DNA from: Legionella sp.
GTDB lineage: Bacteria; Pseudomonadota; Gammaproteobacteria; Legionellales; Legionellaceae
Assembly (NCBI GenBank): GCA_031291115.1
Contig: JARLJQ010000006.1
Location: forward strand, 19,765-83,764
Reading direction: 5' to 3'
Length of the DNA: 64,000 bases
Shown here: piece after piece, positions 47,032 through 57,129 of the stretch
Numbering within the stretch: the stretch's first letter is position 1
Layout of the letters: the number at the start of each line of letters is the position of its first letter
Translations under genes and position numbers: made by a program
Notes under the pieces: generated by a model
Database searches by the model: none
Told to the model about the DNA's origin: nothing
The model's input: only the letters and a program-made list of their open reading frames with translations

Positions 47032-47970
47032 ATGGTAAAAACAGCATTTGTATTTCCCGGGCAAGGATCGCAATCCGTAGGTATGTTAGCTGATTTTGAA
47101 TTGCAATATCCCATTGTTACGGATACTTTTGCAGAAGCATCTGAAGCTGCAGGTTATGATTTATGGCAGCTAGTGCAACAAGGGCCAGTAGAGCGTCTTA
47201 ATCAGACTGAATATACTCAAGTAGCAATGCTTACAGGAGATGTTGCTGTATATCGATTACTGGAACAACAAGGTATTCCCAAACCTGAATTTATGGCCGG
47301 CCATAGTTTAGGTGAGTACGCAGCCCTGGTTTGTGCAGGTGCTTTATCGTTACCTGAGGCAACCCGTTTGGTAACACACCGTGGACAGGTAATGCAAAAT
47401 GCCGTGCCTTTAGGTACTGGCGCAATGGCTGCCATCATTGGTTTAACTGACGAACAAGTAAATCTTTTATGCCAGAAAGCCAGCCACCCCAACGACGTAG
47501 TAACACCTGCAAATTATAATGCAATTGGCCAAGTTGTTGTCGCAGGACATACAGCTGCTGTGAACCGTGTTTTAGCTTTAGCTGAAGAAGCAGGCTCACG
47601 TATGGCAGTAGTTATCCCGGTAAGTGTGCCTTGTCATTGTCCTTTATTAGCAGAGGCCGCAGATGTTTTTGCTGATTATTTAGCAACAGTTGATTTTAAA
47701 AAGCCAACTATAGATGTAATCAGTAACGTTGATTTAAGTGCGTATCATTCTGCAGAACACATCAGAAGACAATTAAAAGAACAACTGTACAGTCCTGTAC
47801 GCTGGGTGGAAACAATCCAACATTTTAAAAATAATGGTGTGGCGCTTATTTTAGAATGCGGTCCAGGAAAAGTATTGGGTGGCTTAACTAAAAGAATAGA
47901 TAGATCTTTAAAAGCAATTAGTATTTACGATACTATTAGCCTGGATCAAGTTGTAGAACAATTAGCGTAG
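47032..47970 (+). CDS. fabD: Malonyl-CoA:ACP transacylase FabD
   Basis: FabD loads malonate on ACP. The 312-residue protein starts with VFPGQGSQSVGM and has the nucleophile S92 in GHSLGEYAALV. VPVSVPCHCPLL carries the His-containing C-terminal catalytic segment, slightly altered from the common AVSGPFHSPLM, in which the catalytic His is kept. ATG 47032 follows CGGAG. A palindromic repeat separates it from fabG. Confidence 0.95.
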   Translation: MVKTAFVFPGQGSQSVGMLADFELQYPIVTDTFAEASEAAGYDLWQLVQQGPVERLNQTEYTQVAMLTGDVAVYRLLEQQGIPKPEFMAGHSLGEYAALVCAGALSLPEATRLVTHRGQVMQNAVPLGTGAMAAIIGLTDEQVNLLCQKASHPNDVVTPANYNAIGQVVVAGHTAAVNRVLALAEEAGSRMAVVIPVSVPCHCPLLAEAADVFADYLATVDFKKPTIDVISNVDLSAYHSAEHIRRQLKEQLYSPVRWVETIQHFKNNGVALILECGPGKVLGGLTKRIDRSLKAISIYDTISLDQVVEQLA

Positions 47971-47973
47971 CCC

Positions 47974-48056
47974 GTCATCCAGAGCGAAGCGAAAGATCTC
48001 CCATCAGATGGCACCGAGCCACCTGCAGAAGATCCTTCGGCTTCGCTCAGGACGAC
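47974..48056. repeat. Palindromic intergenic repeat, copy 9
   Basis: Left arm ATCCAGAGCGAAGCGAAAGA and right arm TCCTTCGGCTTCGCTCAGGA, with one bulge and two mismatches. It lies between fabD and fabG within the fab cluster. Confidence 0.85.
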
Positions 48057-48079
48057 GAAGTATTATATAGAGGAATATC

Positions 48080-48826
48080 ATGATGAATTTAGAAGGCAAG
48101 ATTGCCTTAGTGACAGGAGCAAGTCGTGGCATAGGTCAGGCTATTGCTCTTAAATTAGCTCAAAATGGCGCTTTTGTTTACGGCACAGCAACTACAGAAA
48201 AAGGTGCTGAGGCCATTAATGAATATTTTAAAAGCGCTAATTTGCCAGGTAAAGGACTCGTTCTAGACGTCACTAATTCAGAGCAAATTGAAGCAGTAAT
48301 GGATACTTTAACTAAAGAAGAGAAAGTGCCCTCAATACTGGTAAATAACGCTGGAATCACCTCAGATAATTTATTATTACGTATGGATGATGAAGAATGG
48401 TTCAAAGTAATTGAAACCAACTTGAATTCCATATACAGAATGTCTAAAATTTGTATAAAGCCTATGTTCCGAGCACGCTGGGGACGCATTATTTCTATTG
48501 GCTCCGTGGTTGGGTCAAGTGGAAATTCAGGTCAGGTAAATTATACTGCAGCTAAAGCAGGTGTTGTTGGTTTCACAAAGTCCCTGGCACAAGAAATTGG
48601 CAGCCGAGGCATCACCGTAAATGTTGTAGCCCCTGGTTTTATCGATACCGATATGACAAACGCGTTACCTGATATGGTAAAGGATGAGATGTTAAAACGA
48701 ATTCCTTTACGTAAATTAGGACAACCAGAAGATATCGCCAATGCAGTTGCGTTTTTAGCATCTGACAGCGCCAAATATATAACAGGAGCAACAATTCCTG
48801 TGAACGGCGGCATGTATATGGATTAA
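48080..48826 (+). CDS. fabG: 3-oxoacyl-ACP reductase FabG
   Basis: FabG reduces 3-oxoacyl-ACP with NADPH. The 248-residue SDR protein has the cofactor loop TGASRGIGQ, the NNAGIT motif and the catalytic Y155-xxx-K159 in NYTAAKAG. Two ATGs are adjacent (48080 and 48083); either fits the GAGGA upstream. The gap of 191 bp to acpP probably contains the acpP promoter; I see no clear hairpin in it. Confidence 0.97.
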   Translation: MMNLEGKIALVTGASRGIGQAIALKLAQNGAFVYGTATTEKGAEAINEYFKSANLPGKGLVLDVTNSEQIEAVMDTLTKEEKVPSILVNNAGITSDNLLLRMDDEEWFKVIETNLNSIYRMSKICIKPMFRARWGRIISIGSVVGSSGNSGQVNYTAAKAGVVGFTKSLAQEIGSRGITVNVVAPGFIDTDMTNALPDMVKDEMLKRIPLRKLGQPEDIANAVAFLASDSAKYITGATIPVNGGMYMD

Positions 48827-49017
48827 ATGCACTTGCGTTATCTGTATAAATGAATAAACTATACCACTTCACATTTACCTGTGACTGTTAAGCACCTTGA
48901 GTGCCAGTTAGCCGGTCGATTGTTTCAAGTGGATATTCAGGCAAGGTGCCAAGCAGTTGAAATAGACTGCAAATATTTTTAAAGTGTTTCTATCAACCGA
49001 AAGAGGAAAATTAAGTT

Positions 49018-49266
49018 ATGAGTACTGTTGAAGATCGAGTCCGTAAAATTGTTGTTGAACAATTGGGCGTTAAAGAAGAAGAGCTAAAAAATGATGCATC
49101 ATTTGTTGATGATTTAGGCGCTGACTCTTTAGATACTGTAGAATTAGTAATGGCTCTTGAAGAAGAATTTGAAACAGAAATTCCTGATGAGAAAGCTGAA
49201 AAAATTACTACGATTCAAGAAGCAATTGATTACATTGAATCTAATTTAGATAAAGAAGAAGCTTAA
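49018..49266 (+). CDS. acpP: Acyl carrier protein
   Basis: An 82-residue acidic protein with the phosphopantetheine attachment site S37 in [19 protein letters not shown]. It is the central carrier for the fab enzymes around it. AGAGGA lies 11 bases before the ATG, rather far for a highly expressed gene. fabF begins 18 bases after its stop. Confidence 0.98.
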   Translation: MSTVEDRVRKIVVEQLGVKEEELKNDASFVDDLGADSLDTVELVMALEEEFETEIPDEKAEKITTIQEAIDYIESNLDKEEA

Positions 49267-49284
49267 TTCTTCGGGGAGTCTTCA

Positions 49285-50523
49285 TTGAATAAGCGGCGTG
49301 TAGTTGTAACTGGCATGGGTATGCTTACCCCTGTTGGACTTAATGTAAAGGATACTTGGCAAAATATATTAGACGGAGTCAGTGGTGTAACGACAGCAGA
49401 AGGTTATGATGCTGCCGAGTACAGCGCGCGAATTTGGGCTAAGGTTAAGAATTTTAATATTGAGGACTATGTTCCACTTAAAGACGCCCGAAAAATGGAT
49501 GTATTCACCCAATACGGTATTGCCGCAGCTGATGAGGCAATACTGGATTCGGGGATAAAAATTGATGAAACAACATCAAACCGTATCGGTGTGGCTGTTG
49601 GTGCTGGTATTGGTGGCATTCAAACAATTACCAATAATCAAGACAAACTAATGGCTGGTGGCCCGCGTAAGGTCTCTCCATTCTTTATTCCCGCAGGCAT
49701 TATCAATATGGTTGCAGGACAGATTTCAATTCGACATAAGCTTAAAGGCCCCAATATTTCTGTAGTGACTGCCTGTACTACTGGAACACATAATATTGGT
49801 CTGGCAGGGCGTATGATCGCTTACGGTGATGCAGACGTTATGGTCTGTGGCGGTTCAGAAATGACCTTAACACCTTTATGTATGGCTGGTTTCTCAGCGG
49901 TACGCTCTTTGTCCAAACGTAATGATGAGCCGGAAAAGGCTTCAAGACCTTTTGACAAAGACAGAGATGGTTTTGTTATGGGTGAGGGTGCAGGTATCCT
50001 CGTCCTGGAAGAATACGAACACGCAAAAGCGCGCGGCGCGAAGATTTATGCTGAGTTAGTTGGCTTTGGTATGTCAGGTGATGCGTATCATATTACCTCT
50101 CCTGATGAAGACGCTGATGGTGCAGCTCGGGCAATGGAAGTAGCCATTCAAGATGCCGGCATTAGCCCAAATCAAATTGACTACATCAATGCCCACGGTA
50201 CCTCAACTTATCTGAATGATTTAAATGAAACCAAGGCAATTAAACGTGTGTTCAAAGAACATGCTTATGATTTAGCAGTAAGCTCTACAAAATCCATGAC
50301 TGGTCACCTATTGGGTGCAGCAGGTTCTGTAGAAGCAATATTCAGTGTTTTAGCAATACAAGATCAAATTGCACCGCCCACTATTAATCTGGATAATCCA
50401 GACGAAGGCTTTGATTTGAATTATGTTGCACACAAGCCACAAAAGCGTACTATTAATTACGTATTAAGTAATTCATTAGGCTTTGGTGGAACTAACGGAA
50501 GCTTAATATTTAAGAGAATCTAA
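49285..50523 (+). CDS. fabF: 3-oxoacyl-ACP synthase II (FabF)
   Basis: FabF elongates acyl chains. The start is TTG 49285 with GGGGAG seven bases upstream, giving 412 residues beginning [18 protein letters not shown]. The catalytic triad is present: C164 in [13 protein letters not shown], one His in [11 protein letters not shown] and the other in [11 protein letters not shown]. mltG starts directly after the stop codon. Confidence 0.97.
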   Translation: MNKRRVVVTGMGMLTPVGLNVKDTWQNILDGVSGVTTAEGYDAAEYSARIWAKVKNFNIEDYVPLKDARKMDVFTQYGIAAADEAILDSGIKIDETTSNRIGVAVGAGIGGIQTITNNQDKLMAGGPRKVSPFFIPAGIINMVAGQISIRHKLKGPNISVVTACTTGTHNIGLAGRMIAYGDADVMVCGGSEMTLTPLCMAGFSAVRSLSKRNDEPEKASRPFDKDRDGFVMGEGAGILVLEEYEHAKARGAKIYAELVGFGMSGDAYHITSPDEDADGAARAMEVAIQDAGISPNQIDYINAHGTSTYLNDLNETKAIKRVFKEHAYDLAVSSTKSMTGHLLGAAGSVEAIFSVLAIQDQIAPPTINLDNPDEGFDLNYVAHKPQKRTINYVLSNSLGFGGTNGSLIFKRI

Positions 50524-51522
50524 ATGACCTCCTCAAGGCATAAAAAACTGATAGCTTATATTATTCTGCTGATTTTTATGTCTTGTTCGCTGGTGTTTTG
50601 GAGTATGTACAATCTGGTGGCAACGCCACTTATCCCCTATGAATCTCCTCCAGTAGTCATTCAAGTAGATAAAGCGGCTACAGCCTCTCATTTTGTACAG
50701 ACTTTAAAAGATAAAAATCTGATTCAGTACCATAAACCCATTCTTTTATATATTCGCGCGTCAGGCTTGGCTCCGAAATTAAAAGCAGGCGTCTATCAGG
50801 TAAAGCCTGGAGAAAACGCGATGCAATTACTTGAGCGAGTTGCTTCAGGTGATGTAGTAACGCAAAAATTTGCCATCATCGCCGGTACAACCCAGCTAAA
50901 AATAGCCCAGGATCTGATGAAAGCCGAGCATTTGGACTATCATCCAGAAGATTGGAACGCCATTCAGGAAAACCATCCTAATGTGGAAGGTTTAGTGCTT
51001 GCAGATACCTATCAATATCAAGGTGGCAGCAGCAGTAAAACGCTTCTTCTCCAAGCGCACCGTAATTTAATGACTTATTTAACTAAGGTATGGGAAAACA
51101 GAGCGCCCAATTTACCTTATAAAACCCCCTATGAATTATTAACTGCCGCCTCAATTATTGAAAAAGAAAGTGCCGTCCCGCAAGAGCGCCAACTGATTTC
51201 TGGTGTGGTAGTGAATCGTTTAAATAAAAAAATGCCTTTGCAAATGGATCCTACCGTAGTTTACGGTCTTGGCGCTGCGTACACCGGCAAGCTGTCCCAT
51301 AATGACATGCAAGTAGATTCACCTTATAACACGTATCGCTACAGAGGTTTGCCACCTACGCCCATCGCTATGGTCAGCAAAGAAGCTTTGGATGCAGCAG
51401 CTCATCCACAACTCTCTAATTACTTGTATTTTGTAGCCAAAGGGGATGGAACGCATCAATTTTCTGAAACCTACGAACAGCAAAGACAAGCCATTAACCA
51501 ATTTCAGCGTAAGGGTTCTTAA
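50524..51522 (+). CDS. mltG: Endolytic murein transglycosylase MltG (YceG)
   Basis: MltG cuts nascent glycan strands in the inner membrane and sets their length. The 332-residue protein has one N-terminal membrane anchor (about 9-30), a LysM-like subdomain near [18 protein letters not shown], and the catalytic part with E213 in [15 protein letters not shown] and [14 protein letters not shown]. It starts immediately after fabF and overlaps tmk by one base. The fabF-mltG-tmk-holB order is widely conserved (pabC, often present, is missing here). Confidence 0.95.
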   Translation: MTSSRHKKLIAYIILLIFMSCSLVFWSMYNLVATPLIPYESPPVVIQVDKAATASHFVQTLKDKNLIQYHKPILLYIRASGLAPKLKAGVYQVKPGENAMQLLERVASGDVVTQKFAIIAGTTQLKIAQDLMKAEHLDYHPEDWNAIQENHPNVEGLVLADTYQYQGGSSSKTLLLQAHRNLMTYLTKVWENRAPNLPYKTPYELLTAASIIEKESAVPQERQLISGVVVNRLNKKMPLQMDPTVVYGLGAAYTGKLSHNDMQVDSPYNTYRYRGLPPTPIAMVSKEALDAAAHPQLSNYLYFVAKGDGTHQFSETYEQQRQAINQFQRKGS

Positions 51523-52160
51523 TGTCTGCAGCAACCGGGAAGTTAATTGTTATTGAAGGATTAGAGGGGGCTGGAAAATCTACGGCGATTAATACAGTCC
51601 TTGAGTTTCTCTCTCAATTAAACATTAAAACCATCACTACACGCGAACCCGGCGGTACTGCGGTTGGTGAAGTACTGCGTGAACTAATTAAAAGCCCAAA
51701 ATACAAAGACGTTTTAGATGATAAAAGCGAATTACTGCTGCTGTACGCGGCACGCATTCAATTACTTGAAGAAGTCATCAAGCCCGCCTTACAACAAGGT
51801 ACCTGGATTGTTGCTGATCGCTTTGAGCTCTCTACCTTGGCTTATCAAGGTGGCGGACGCGGACTTAATCCAGAGCTTATTCAGCAAGTATCTGCTTTTG
51901 CACTTAATGGATTTAAACCGGATTTAACTTTGTATTTAGACATAAGCCCTGAAGAAGGTATGAAGCGAGCCCGTTCACGAGGCGAGTTTGATCGCATAGA
52001 GCAACAATCAATGTCTTTTTTTCACCGAGTGCATGAGCATTATCTTCGTCATGTTCAAGCGGATTCTAATGCTGTACAGATCGATGCCAGTCGTTCATTA
52101 CCTGAAGTACAAAGCGCGCTGCGAAAAGTTTTGCATGCATTTACAGAGCAACGCGCATGA
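51522..52160 (+). CDS. tmk: Thymidylate kinase
   Basis: Tmk phosphorylates dTMP. The 212-residue protein has the P-loop GLEGAGKST at 13-21, the DR motif in [20 protein letters not shown], and a LID region with [12 protein letters not shown]. It overlaps mltG by one base and holB by four. Confidence 0.96.
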   Translation: MSAATGKLIVIEGLEGAGKSTAINTVLEFLSQLNIKTITTREPGGTAVGEVLRELIKSPKYKDVLDDKSELLLLYAARIQLLEEVIKPALQQGTWIVADRFELSTLAYQGGGRGLNPELIQQVSAFALNGFKPDLTLYLDISPEEGMKRARSRGEFDRIEQQSMSFFHRVHEHYLRHVQADSNAVQIDASRSLPEVQSALRKVLHAFTEQRA

Positions 52161-53050
52161 ATCAGTACCAGGCTCAATGGAATCACCTCTACTCCGCATG
52201 GGAACAAGGGAGAATCCCACAATCCATGCTTTTTGTTGGGGCAATAGACAGCGCGCTCACTGATTTTATCATGCAGTTTATGACGCTGATTTTTTGCAAA
52301 AGCAAAGAAACCAAGCCTTGCCTGCAGTGTAATGACTGCCATATGGCTCTAAAATACGAACATCCTGACGTGCAATGGGTAAAGCCTGATAAAAGTGGTG
52401 GCCCAATTAAAATCGATCAGATTCGTGAATTACAACAGTATTCCTACTTAACACCACAACGAGCAACCCATCGCTTGATCATCATTGAATCAGCCGATCG
52501 AATGAACGTTGCTGCGGCGAATTCTTTATTAAAAATTTTAGAAGAACCCGCACCCCATACGCTTTTTTTACTTGTAGCCCAGCAATTAAGCACTGTTTTA
52601 CCTACTGTTTTGAGTCGCTGCCAGGTGTTACGTTTTTTATCACCTGTTGATTTGTCCGCTAAAAATTTATTATTAATTGGGGCGCAGTATCCTCAAGAAT
52701 CAGAGCAGGCACAGATCATCAGCCAAGCAGAAACTATTTTGGAAGGATTGATAGCGGTCATTGAGAAAAAAACGCATCCTTGTGTTATGGCTTCTCAATG
52801 GACTCAATACGGATTGAGTACGCTTTTATGGTTTTTTTATCTGGCCTACTCACAAGCACAGCTGATACACATGAAACAATCCGTCATCGAAGGGCCTGCC
52901 ACGAGCCAGCTCAATAAACTGGCTTCATTGCTGCAGCCTATGATGATTTTTACTCAAATAGATAAAATAAACACATTGCAACGAAAATTAAGCCATAATA
53001 TGAATGTAAATCACACGTTAGTTCTGGAAGATTTATTGTTTGATTTATAG
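52157..53050 (+). CDS. holB: DNA polymerase III delta' subunit
   Basis: Delta' is a rigid clamp-loader subunit. The 297-residue protein lacks a working Walker A ([12 protein letters not shown] in its place), as expected for delta', and has a zinc-module cysteine set in [36 protein letters not shown] is the typical conserved stretch. It overlaps tmk by four bases; pilZ follows after 12. Confidence 0.94.
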   Translation: MNQYQAQWNHLYSAWEQGRIPQSMLFVGAIDSALTDFIMQFMTLIFCKSKETKPCLQCNDCHMALKYEHPDVQWVKPDKSGGPIKIDQIRELQQYSYLTPQRATHRLIIIESADRMNVAAANSLLKILEEPAPHTLFLLVAQQLSTVLPTVLSRCQVLRFLSPVDLSAKNLLLIGAQYPQESEQAQIISQAETILEGLIAVIEKKTHPCVMASQWTQYGLSTLLWFFYLAYSQAQLIHMKQSVIEGPATSQLNKLASLLQPMMIFTQIDKINTLQRKLSHNMNVNHTLVLEDLLFDL

Positions 53051-53062
53051 GAGGAGCTTAAT

Positions 53063-53401
53063 ATGGATAAAGTGCAGCAAATCAATTGTTTATTTGGTAA
53101 TCAATCCACTTTGTACTCGGCCTACATGCCGTTTATAAAGAATGGAGGTTTATTTATTCGTACACACCATCTTTATCAGCTAGGCCTTGTTCTGAGCCTG
53201 TCCGTGCAACTAATGGATGAACACGATCCGTATTTGGTTGATGGTAAAGTAGTATGGATCACGCCTAAAGGTGCTCAAGGTAATAAATTACCTGGAATTG
53301 GAGTACAGTTTAGTGGTGAAAACAGCCGTTATTTATGTAATAAAATTGAGACTTACTTAGCTGGGATGTTAAAATCACACCAGTTAACAGATACTATTTA
53401 A
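53063..53401 (+). CDS. pilZ: Type IV pilus assembly protein PilZ
   Basis: This 112-residue PilZ-domain protein corresponds to the PilZ of Pseudomonas/Xanthomonas, needed for type IV pilus formation. The IKNGGLFIRT segment and GKVVWITPKGAQGNKLPGIGVQF match. The RxxxR and [D/N]xSxxG residues for c-di-GMP binding are not present, as in the founding PilZ proteins, so it likely does not bind c-di-GMP itself. The holB-pilZ-tatD order is conserved in gammaproteobacteria. AGGAGG precedes ATG 53063. Confidence 0.92.
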   Translation: MDKVQQINCLFGNQSTLYSAYMPFIKNGGLFIRTHHLYQLGLVLSLSVQLMDEHDPYLVDGKVVWITPKGAQGNKLPGIGVQFSGENSRYLCNKIETYLAGMLKSHQLTDTI

Positions 53402-53414
53402 TTTGAGGTACTTT

Positions 53415-54197
53415 ATGCTAGTTGATTCACATTGCCATTTGAACTTCCTGGATTTAACTGATTTTAATCAGGATATGGACAATGTATTAGCCAAGGCTAA
53501 AGAAAACGGGGTAGAACATCTTTTATGCGTTTGTGTTGAATTAAGTGACTACCCACAATTAGAACAACTGGCTGCCAAATACCCCAATATCAATATTTCA
53601 GTAGGCGTGCATCCTAATAGCGAAATGGTACATCCTGTAACGGCGGAGCAACTTTGTAAATTGGCTGAAAACCCTGCTTGTATCGCCATAGGCGAAACAG
53701 GACTGGATTACTACCGCACCCATACTGAAGAGGCCCAGGAAGAGCAACGAGCGCGTTTTAGAGAGCATATAAGAGCCTCCATAAGCACTTCAAAGCCGTT
53801 GATCATTCATACGCGTCAAGCAGCTGAAGATACGATTAAATTAATGCGTGAAGAAAACGCTCAACAAATCGGCGGTGTAATGCATTGCTTTGCTGAAAGT
53901 TTGGAGATTGCCTATCAATCAATTGATTTGAATTTTTATATTTCTCTGTCAGGAATTCTTACTTTCAAAAATGCAACAGCCTTACAAGATGTAGCACGAA
54001 AAATCCCATTAGACCGAATTCTCATTGAAACCGATTCCCCGTATCTAGCACCCGTACCGTTTCGCGGCAAACAGAATCACCCAGCATTGGTGAAACATGT
54101 AGCCGAAGCACTGGCCGAATTACGCGGGATGCATTATGATGAAATTGCTGAATTAACGACCAGAAACTTTTATAATTGTTTTAAAATCAGTAAATAG
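53415..54197 (+). CDS. tatD: TatD family metal-dependent hydrolase (DNase)
   Basis: TatD-type proteins are TIM-barrel metal-dependent nucleases. ATG 53415 (after TTGAGG) gives 260 residues; an in-frame TTG at 53403 has no own site. Metal ligands are visible: DSHCHLNF at the start, AIGETGLDYYR, IHTRQA, MHCFAES and the Asp in LIETDSPYLAPVP. By neighbourhood (pilZ-tatD) it is the YcfH-like paralogue; the symbol tatD is used loosely. Confidence 0.92.
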   Translation: MLVDSHCHLNFLDLTDFNQDMDNVLAKAKENGVEHLLCVCVELSDYPQLEQLAAKYPNINISVGVHPNSEMVHPVTAEQLCKLAENPACIAIGETGLDYYRTHTEEAQEEQRARFREHIRASISTSKPLIIHTRQAAEDTIKLMREENAQQIGGVMHCFAESLEIAYQSIDLNFYISLSGILTFKNATALQDVARKIPLDRILIETDSPYLAPVPFRGKQNHPALVKHVAEALAELRGMHYDEIAELTTRNFYNCFKISK

Positions 54198-54257
54198 TTC
54201 TACCCAATTGTGTGACTTCTCGTTAACACGCTGTCCCACGGACGTGAGCGGTGAGAA

Positions 54258-54319
54258 TTAACACCAGTTTCGGATAAAGAGCTGTGTAAATAGTTGTAGG
54301 TTGGGCTGTAAAGCCCAAC
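54258..54319. repeat. Small repeat modules upstream of anmK
   Basis: TTAACACCAGTTTCGGATAA at 54258 resembles the MITE end at 19974 (17 of 20). At 54300-54319 a palindrome GTTGGGCTGTAAAGCCCAAC is nearly the same as that at 42505. Both stand in the 178-bp gap between tatD and anmK. Confidence 0.5.
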
Positions 54320-54375
54320 AAACGGAGCAAAGCGGCCTCCTTATCCTTAAAATACAGATCGCAGGAGAGCAAGTA

Positions 54376-55482
54376 ATGACTTTATACATAGGCTTAATGT
54401 CAGGAACCAGTATGGACGGCATTGACGCCGCACTTATTGACGAAACGACCAACAAGCTCCTTTGCGGTATTACAAAAAAATACAATCCGGAAGTAAAACA
54501 ACGCATTGATACGTTACTTGACGGCTCCGATCTAAGCTTAGCCTCCGTCTGCCAAGTGAATACCTTAATCGGCAGAGAGTTTGCAGCCGCTGTAAATGAG
54601 CTACTGCAGAAAGCAACATTATCCGCTGCCGACATTCGCGCCATAGGAAGCCATGGACAAACCCTGTGCCACAACACAAATTGCGACCTACCATACACCA
54701 TGCAATTAGGCTGCGGCCACACCATCTCCTCATTAACAGGCATTACAGTAATAGCTGATTTCCGCACCAGAGACTTGGTCAATGGCGGGCAGGGCGCACC
54801 GTTTGCTCCCTTATATCATCAAGAATTATTTACTAAAAAAACTACCGATGTAGCTTTGGTGAATATTGGAGGCATTTCCAATATTACCTTCATCAGCCCG
54901 AATGAATTAACCAAAGGCTGGGATGTTGGCCCCGGAAATTGTCTAATGGATGCCTGGATTACCAAACACCAAGGCAAATCCTACGACGCCGGCGGTGCTT
55001 GGGCGAAGCAGGGCGAAGTAATCAAGCCATTATTAGAAGCCTTACTGGCTGATTCGTTTATTCGCCTCGCGGCACCTAAAAGCGTTGGCAAAGAATATTT
55101 TTCCTTATCCTGGCTTGAAACCTATCTTAAACCACAATACAAACCAGAAGACGTACAGGCAACCTTATTAGCGTTAACAGCGCACAGTATTGCAGATACC
55201 GTAATTCAAGATAAAAAAGCAATAAAGCATTTGTACCTATGCGGTGGCGGAACACACAATCTGGCCTTACAACAAATGCTAGCGAGCTTATTGCCTGAAA
55301 CCGAAGTACAGAGCGTTGAGACAATCGGTGTTGATCCCGATTATTTAGAAGCGATGATGTTTGCCTGGCTTGCGGCCCAAACCATCAACCAAAAACCAGT
55401 CGATCTGCGTTCTATTACCGGTTCAACAAAACCCGCTATTTTAGGCGCAATATATCCCGTATCCTTGTCGTCCAGAGCGTAG
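54376..55482 (+). CDS. anmK: Anhydro-N-acetylmuramic acid kinase AnmK
   Basis: AnmK phosphorylates and opens anhMurNAc during cell-wall recycling. ATG 54376 after CAGGAGAG gives 368 residues; the frame is open from 54301 but that part is the palindrome region. GLMSGTSMDGID (ATP site) begins at residue 6, GNGGQGAPF is replaced here by NGGQGAPFAPLYH, and DVGPGNCLMDAW is present. The last six codons and the stop come from the palindromic repeat that starts at 55467 (the normal end would be near AILGAIYP). Activity is unlikely to be harmed. Confidence 0.94.
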   Translation: MTLYIGLMSGTSMDGIDAALIDETTNKLLCGITKKYNPEVKQRIDTLLDGSDLSLASVCQVNTLIGREFAAAVNELLQKATLSAADIRAIGSHGQTLCHNTNCDLPYTMQLGCGHTISSLTGITVIADFRTRDLVNGGQGAPFAPLYHQELFTKKTTDVALVNIGGISNITFISPNELTKGWDVGPGNCLMDAWITKHQGKSYDAGGAWAKQGEVIKPLLEALLADSFIRLAAPKSVGKEYFSLSWLETYLKPQYKPEDVQATLLALTAHSIADTVIQDKKAIKHLYLCGGGTHNLALQQMLASLLPETEVQSVETIGVDPDYLEAMMFAWLAAQTINQKPVDLRSITGSTKPAILGAIYPVSLSSRA

Positions 55483-55546
55483 CGAAGGACCTCCTGCAAA
55501 TGGCACCGTGCCACTTCAGGAGGTCCTTCGCTACGCTCTGGACGAC
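55467..55546. repeat. Palindromic repeat overlapping the anmK 3' end, copy 10
   Basis: Arms GTCCAGAGCGTAGCGAAGGA and TCCTTCGCTACGCTCTGGAC are perfect complements. The left arm encodes the last residues (SSRA) and the stop codon of anmK. It shows that the repeat can enter coding sequence. Confidence 0.92.
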
Positions 55547-55752
55547 GGCCATTTCCCAATAAAACGCACACAAAGATTTCAATTTGTTTGCCAAAAGCCC
55601 AAACCAACCAAATTAATAAGGTTTAATTATTAAAATCAGTGGCATAGATTCAATCCTGGCCTATAATTGATTGTCTGGAAGTAATAAAATCATATTGACA
55701 AACTAAATCGCTATAAGCTTAAATGTGTGATTGATAACGGAGTGATTTTAAA

Positions 55753-57039
55753 TTGAGCGAATATTACACTGAAAAAGCAAATCAGGAAGTGAAAGCAAGT
55801 TTGAAAACAGCTTATTTTATATTTTTCCTGGCAGCATCTTTTTATTTATATGAATTTATTTTGCAGGTAGCACCAAGCGTTATGGCTGAGTCCATGATGA
55901 AAACCTTCGGAGTAACTGGAGAAGGTTTTGGTTTTATCTCTGCGTTTTACTTTTATGCCTACGCACCAATGCAACTACCAGCAGGGGTTTTATACGACCG
56001 TTATGGTCCTAGAAAGCTAATGACCTTTGCCATTGTGCTTTGCGCATTGGGGTCGGCATTTTTTGCATCAACGGACAGTGTTTTAACCGCGTGTATTGGT
56101 CGTTTCCTTATTGGAATTGGATCCGCATTTTCATTTATTGGCGTATTGGTTTTAATATCTCGCTGGTTTCCTCCTTATTATTTCGCGATTTTAGCCGGTA
56201 TTGCACAGTTGATGAGCTCAGTGGGCGCAATCTTTGGTGAAATGCCTTTAGCGTATCTGATTCAAGCAGTGGGCTGGCGTAGTGCAAGCTTCATTTTAGC
56301 TTTTATCGGCTTTATCCTGGCCGGATTCTTTTGGCGCTACATCCGCGATTACCCACATCAACAAAATCAAAAAGCACCAGAACATTACTTACGTAATGAG
56401 TGGAAGCGCTTAGTCGCAGTATGCAAACACGCACATACCTGGATTATCGGCAGCTACGCCTTTGCTATTTGGACACCAATTGCCGTATTTGCAGCGCTCT
56501 GGGGCGTTCCGTATTTGCAAGAAAAATTTCAAATTAGTGTGGTTGCCGCATCCGGTCTATGCAGTATGATTTGGATTGGAATTGGTATCGGCAGCCCCTT
56601 ATTAGGCTGGTTTAGCGATAAGATTCACAGCCGCCGCATAGCCTTGATTATCAGCGCGGTCTTAGGCTTAATTGCAACGCTTATACTGCTGTACTTGCCA
56701 GGCCTGACCTACGGCTGGACACCCTTTGTTTTATTCGTTTTAGGCTTAGGCGCTGGCGGACAAACAGTGAGTTTCGCTGTGGTCAAAGAAAACAACGCAC
56801 CTGAATACGTGGGTACCGCCTCAGGATTTAACAACTTGTCCGTATTAATCGGCGGCGCAATATTCCAGCCCTTAGTAGGCTATATGCTGCAACACACCAA
56901 TTCCTGGCATGTAGTAAATGGCGTGCACGTATACAGCATTGAAAGCTATAAAGTCGCTTTATTAGTAATGCCGGTATGCTACTTAGCCAGTTTACTCATA
57001 GCCACATTTTTACTTAAAGAGTCTCACCCAGGTAGATAA
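55753..57039 (+). CDS. MFS transporter, substrate unknown
   Basis: A 428-residue protein with 12 membrane segments. It starts at TTG 55753 with CGGAGTG upstream. The MFS motif between TM2 and TM3 reads GVLYDRYGPRKLM and recurs as GWFSDKIHSRRIAL between TM8 and TM9. FYLYEFILQVAPSVM in TM1 resembles the first segment of many Legionella MFS proteins, including Pht-type phagosomal nutrient transporters; I could not tell which subfamily applies. It stands alone, with a repeat downstream. Confidence 0.88.
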   Translation: MSEYYTEKANQEVKASLKTAYFIFFLAASFYLYEFILQVAPSVMAESMMKTFGVTGEGFGFISAFYFYAYAPMQLPAGVLYDRYGPRKLMTFAIVLCALGSAFFASTDSVLTACIGRFLIGIGSAFSFIGVLVLISRWFPPYYFAILAGIAQLMSSVGAIFGEMPLAYLIQAVGWRSASFILAFIGFILAGFFWRYIRDYPHQQNQKAPEHYLRNEWKRLVAVCKHAHTWIIGSYAFAIWTPIAVFAALWGVPYLQEKFQISVVAASGLCSMIWIGIGIGSPLLGWFSDKIHSRRIALIISAVLGLIATLILLYLPGLTYGWTPFVLFVLGLGAGGQTVSFAVVKENNAPEYVGTASGFNNLSVLIGGAIFQPLVGYMLQHTNSWHVVNGVHVYSIESYKVALLVMPVCYLASLLIATFLLKESHPGR

Positions 57040-57051
57040 GCCCCTCCCCCC

Positions 57052-57123
57052 GTCGTCCAGAGCAAAGCGAAGGACCTCCCTTCAAATAGCAAGCTACATT
57101 CGGGAGATCCTTCGCTGCGTTCT
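57052..57123. repeat. Degenerate palindromic repeat, copy 11
   Basis: GTCGTCCAGAGCAAAGCGAAGGA on the left is read here as GAGCAAAGCGAAGGA against TCCTTCGCTGCGTTC on the right; several mismatches have accumulated and the outer right end is lost. Confidence 0.75.
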
Positions 57124-57129
57124 AGCTCA

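Noticed and set aside
48860..48890. TCACA...TGTGA near 48872 as a CRP site
   Set aside because: The half-sites are in the inverted order relative to TGTGA-N6-TCACA.
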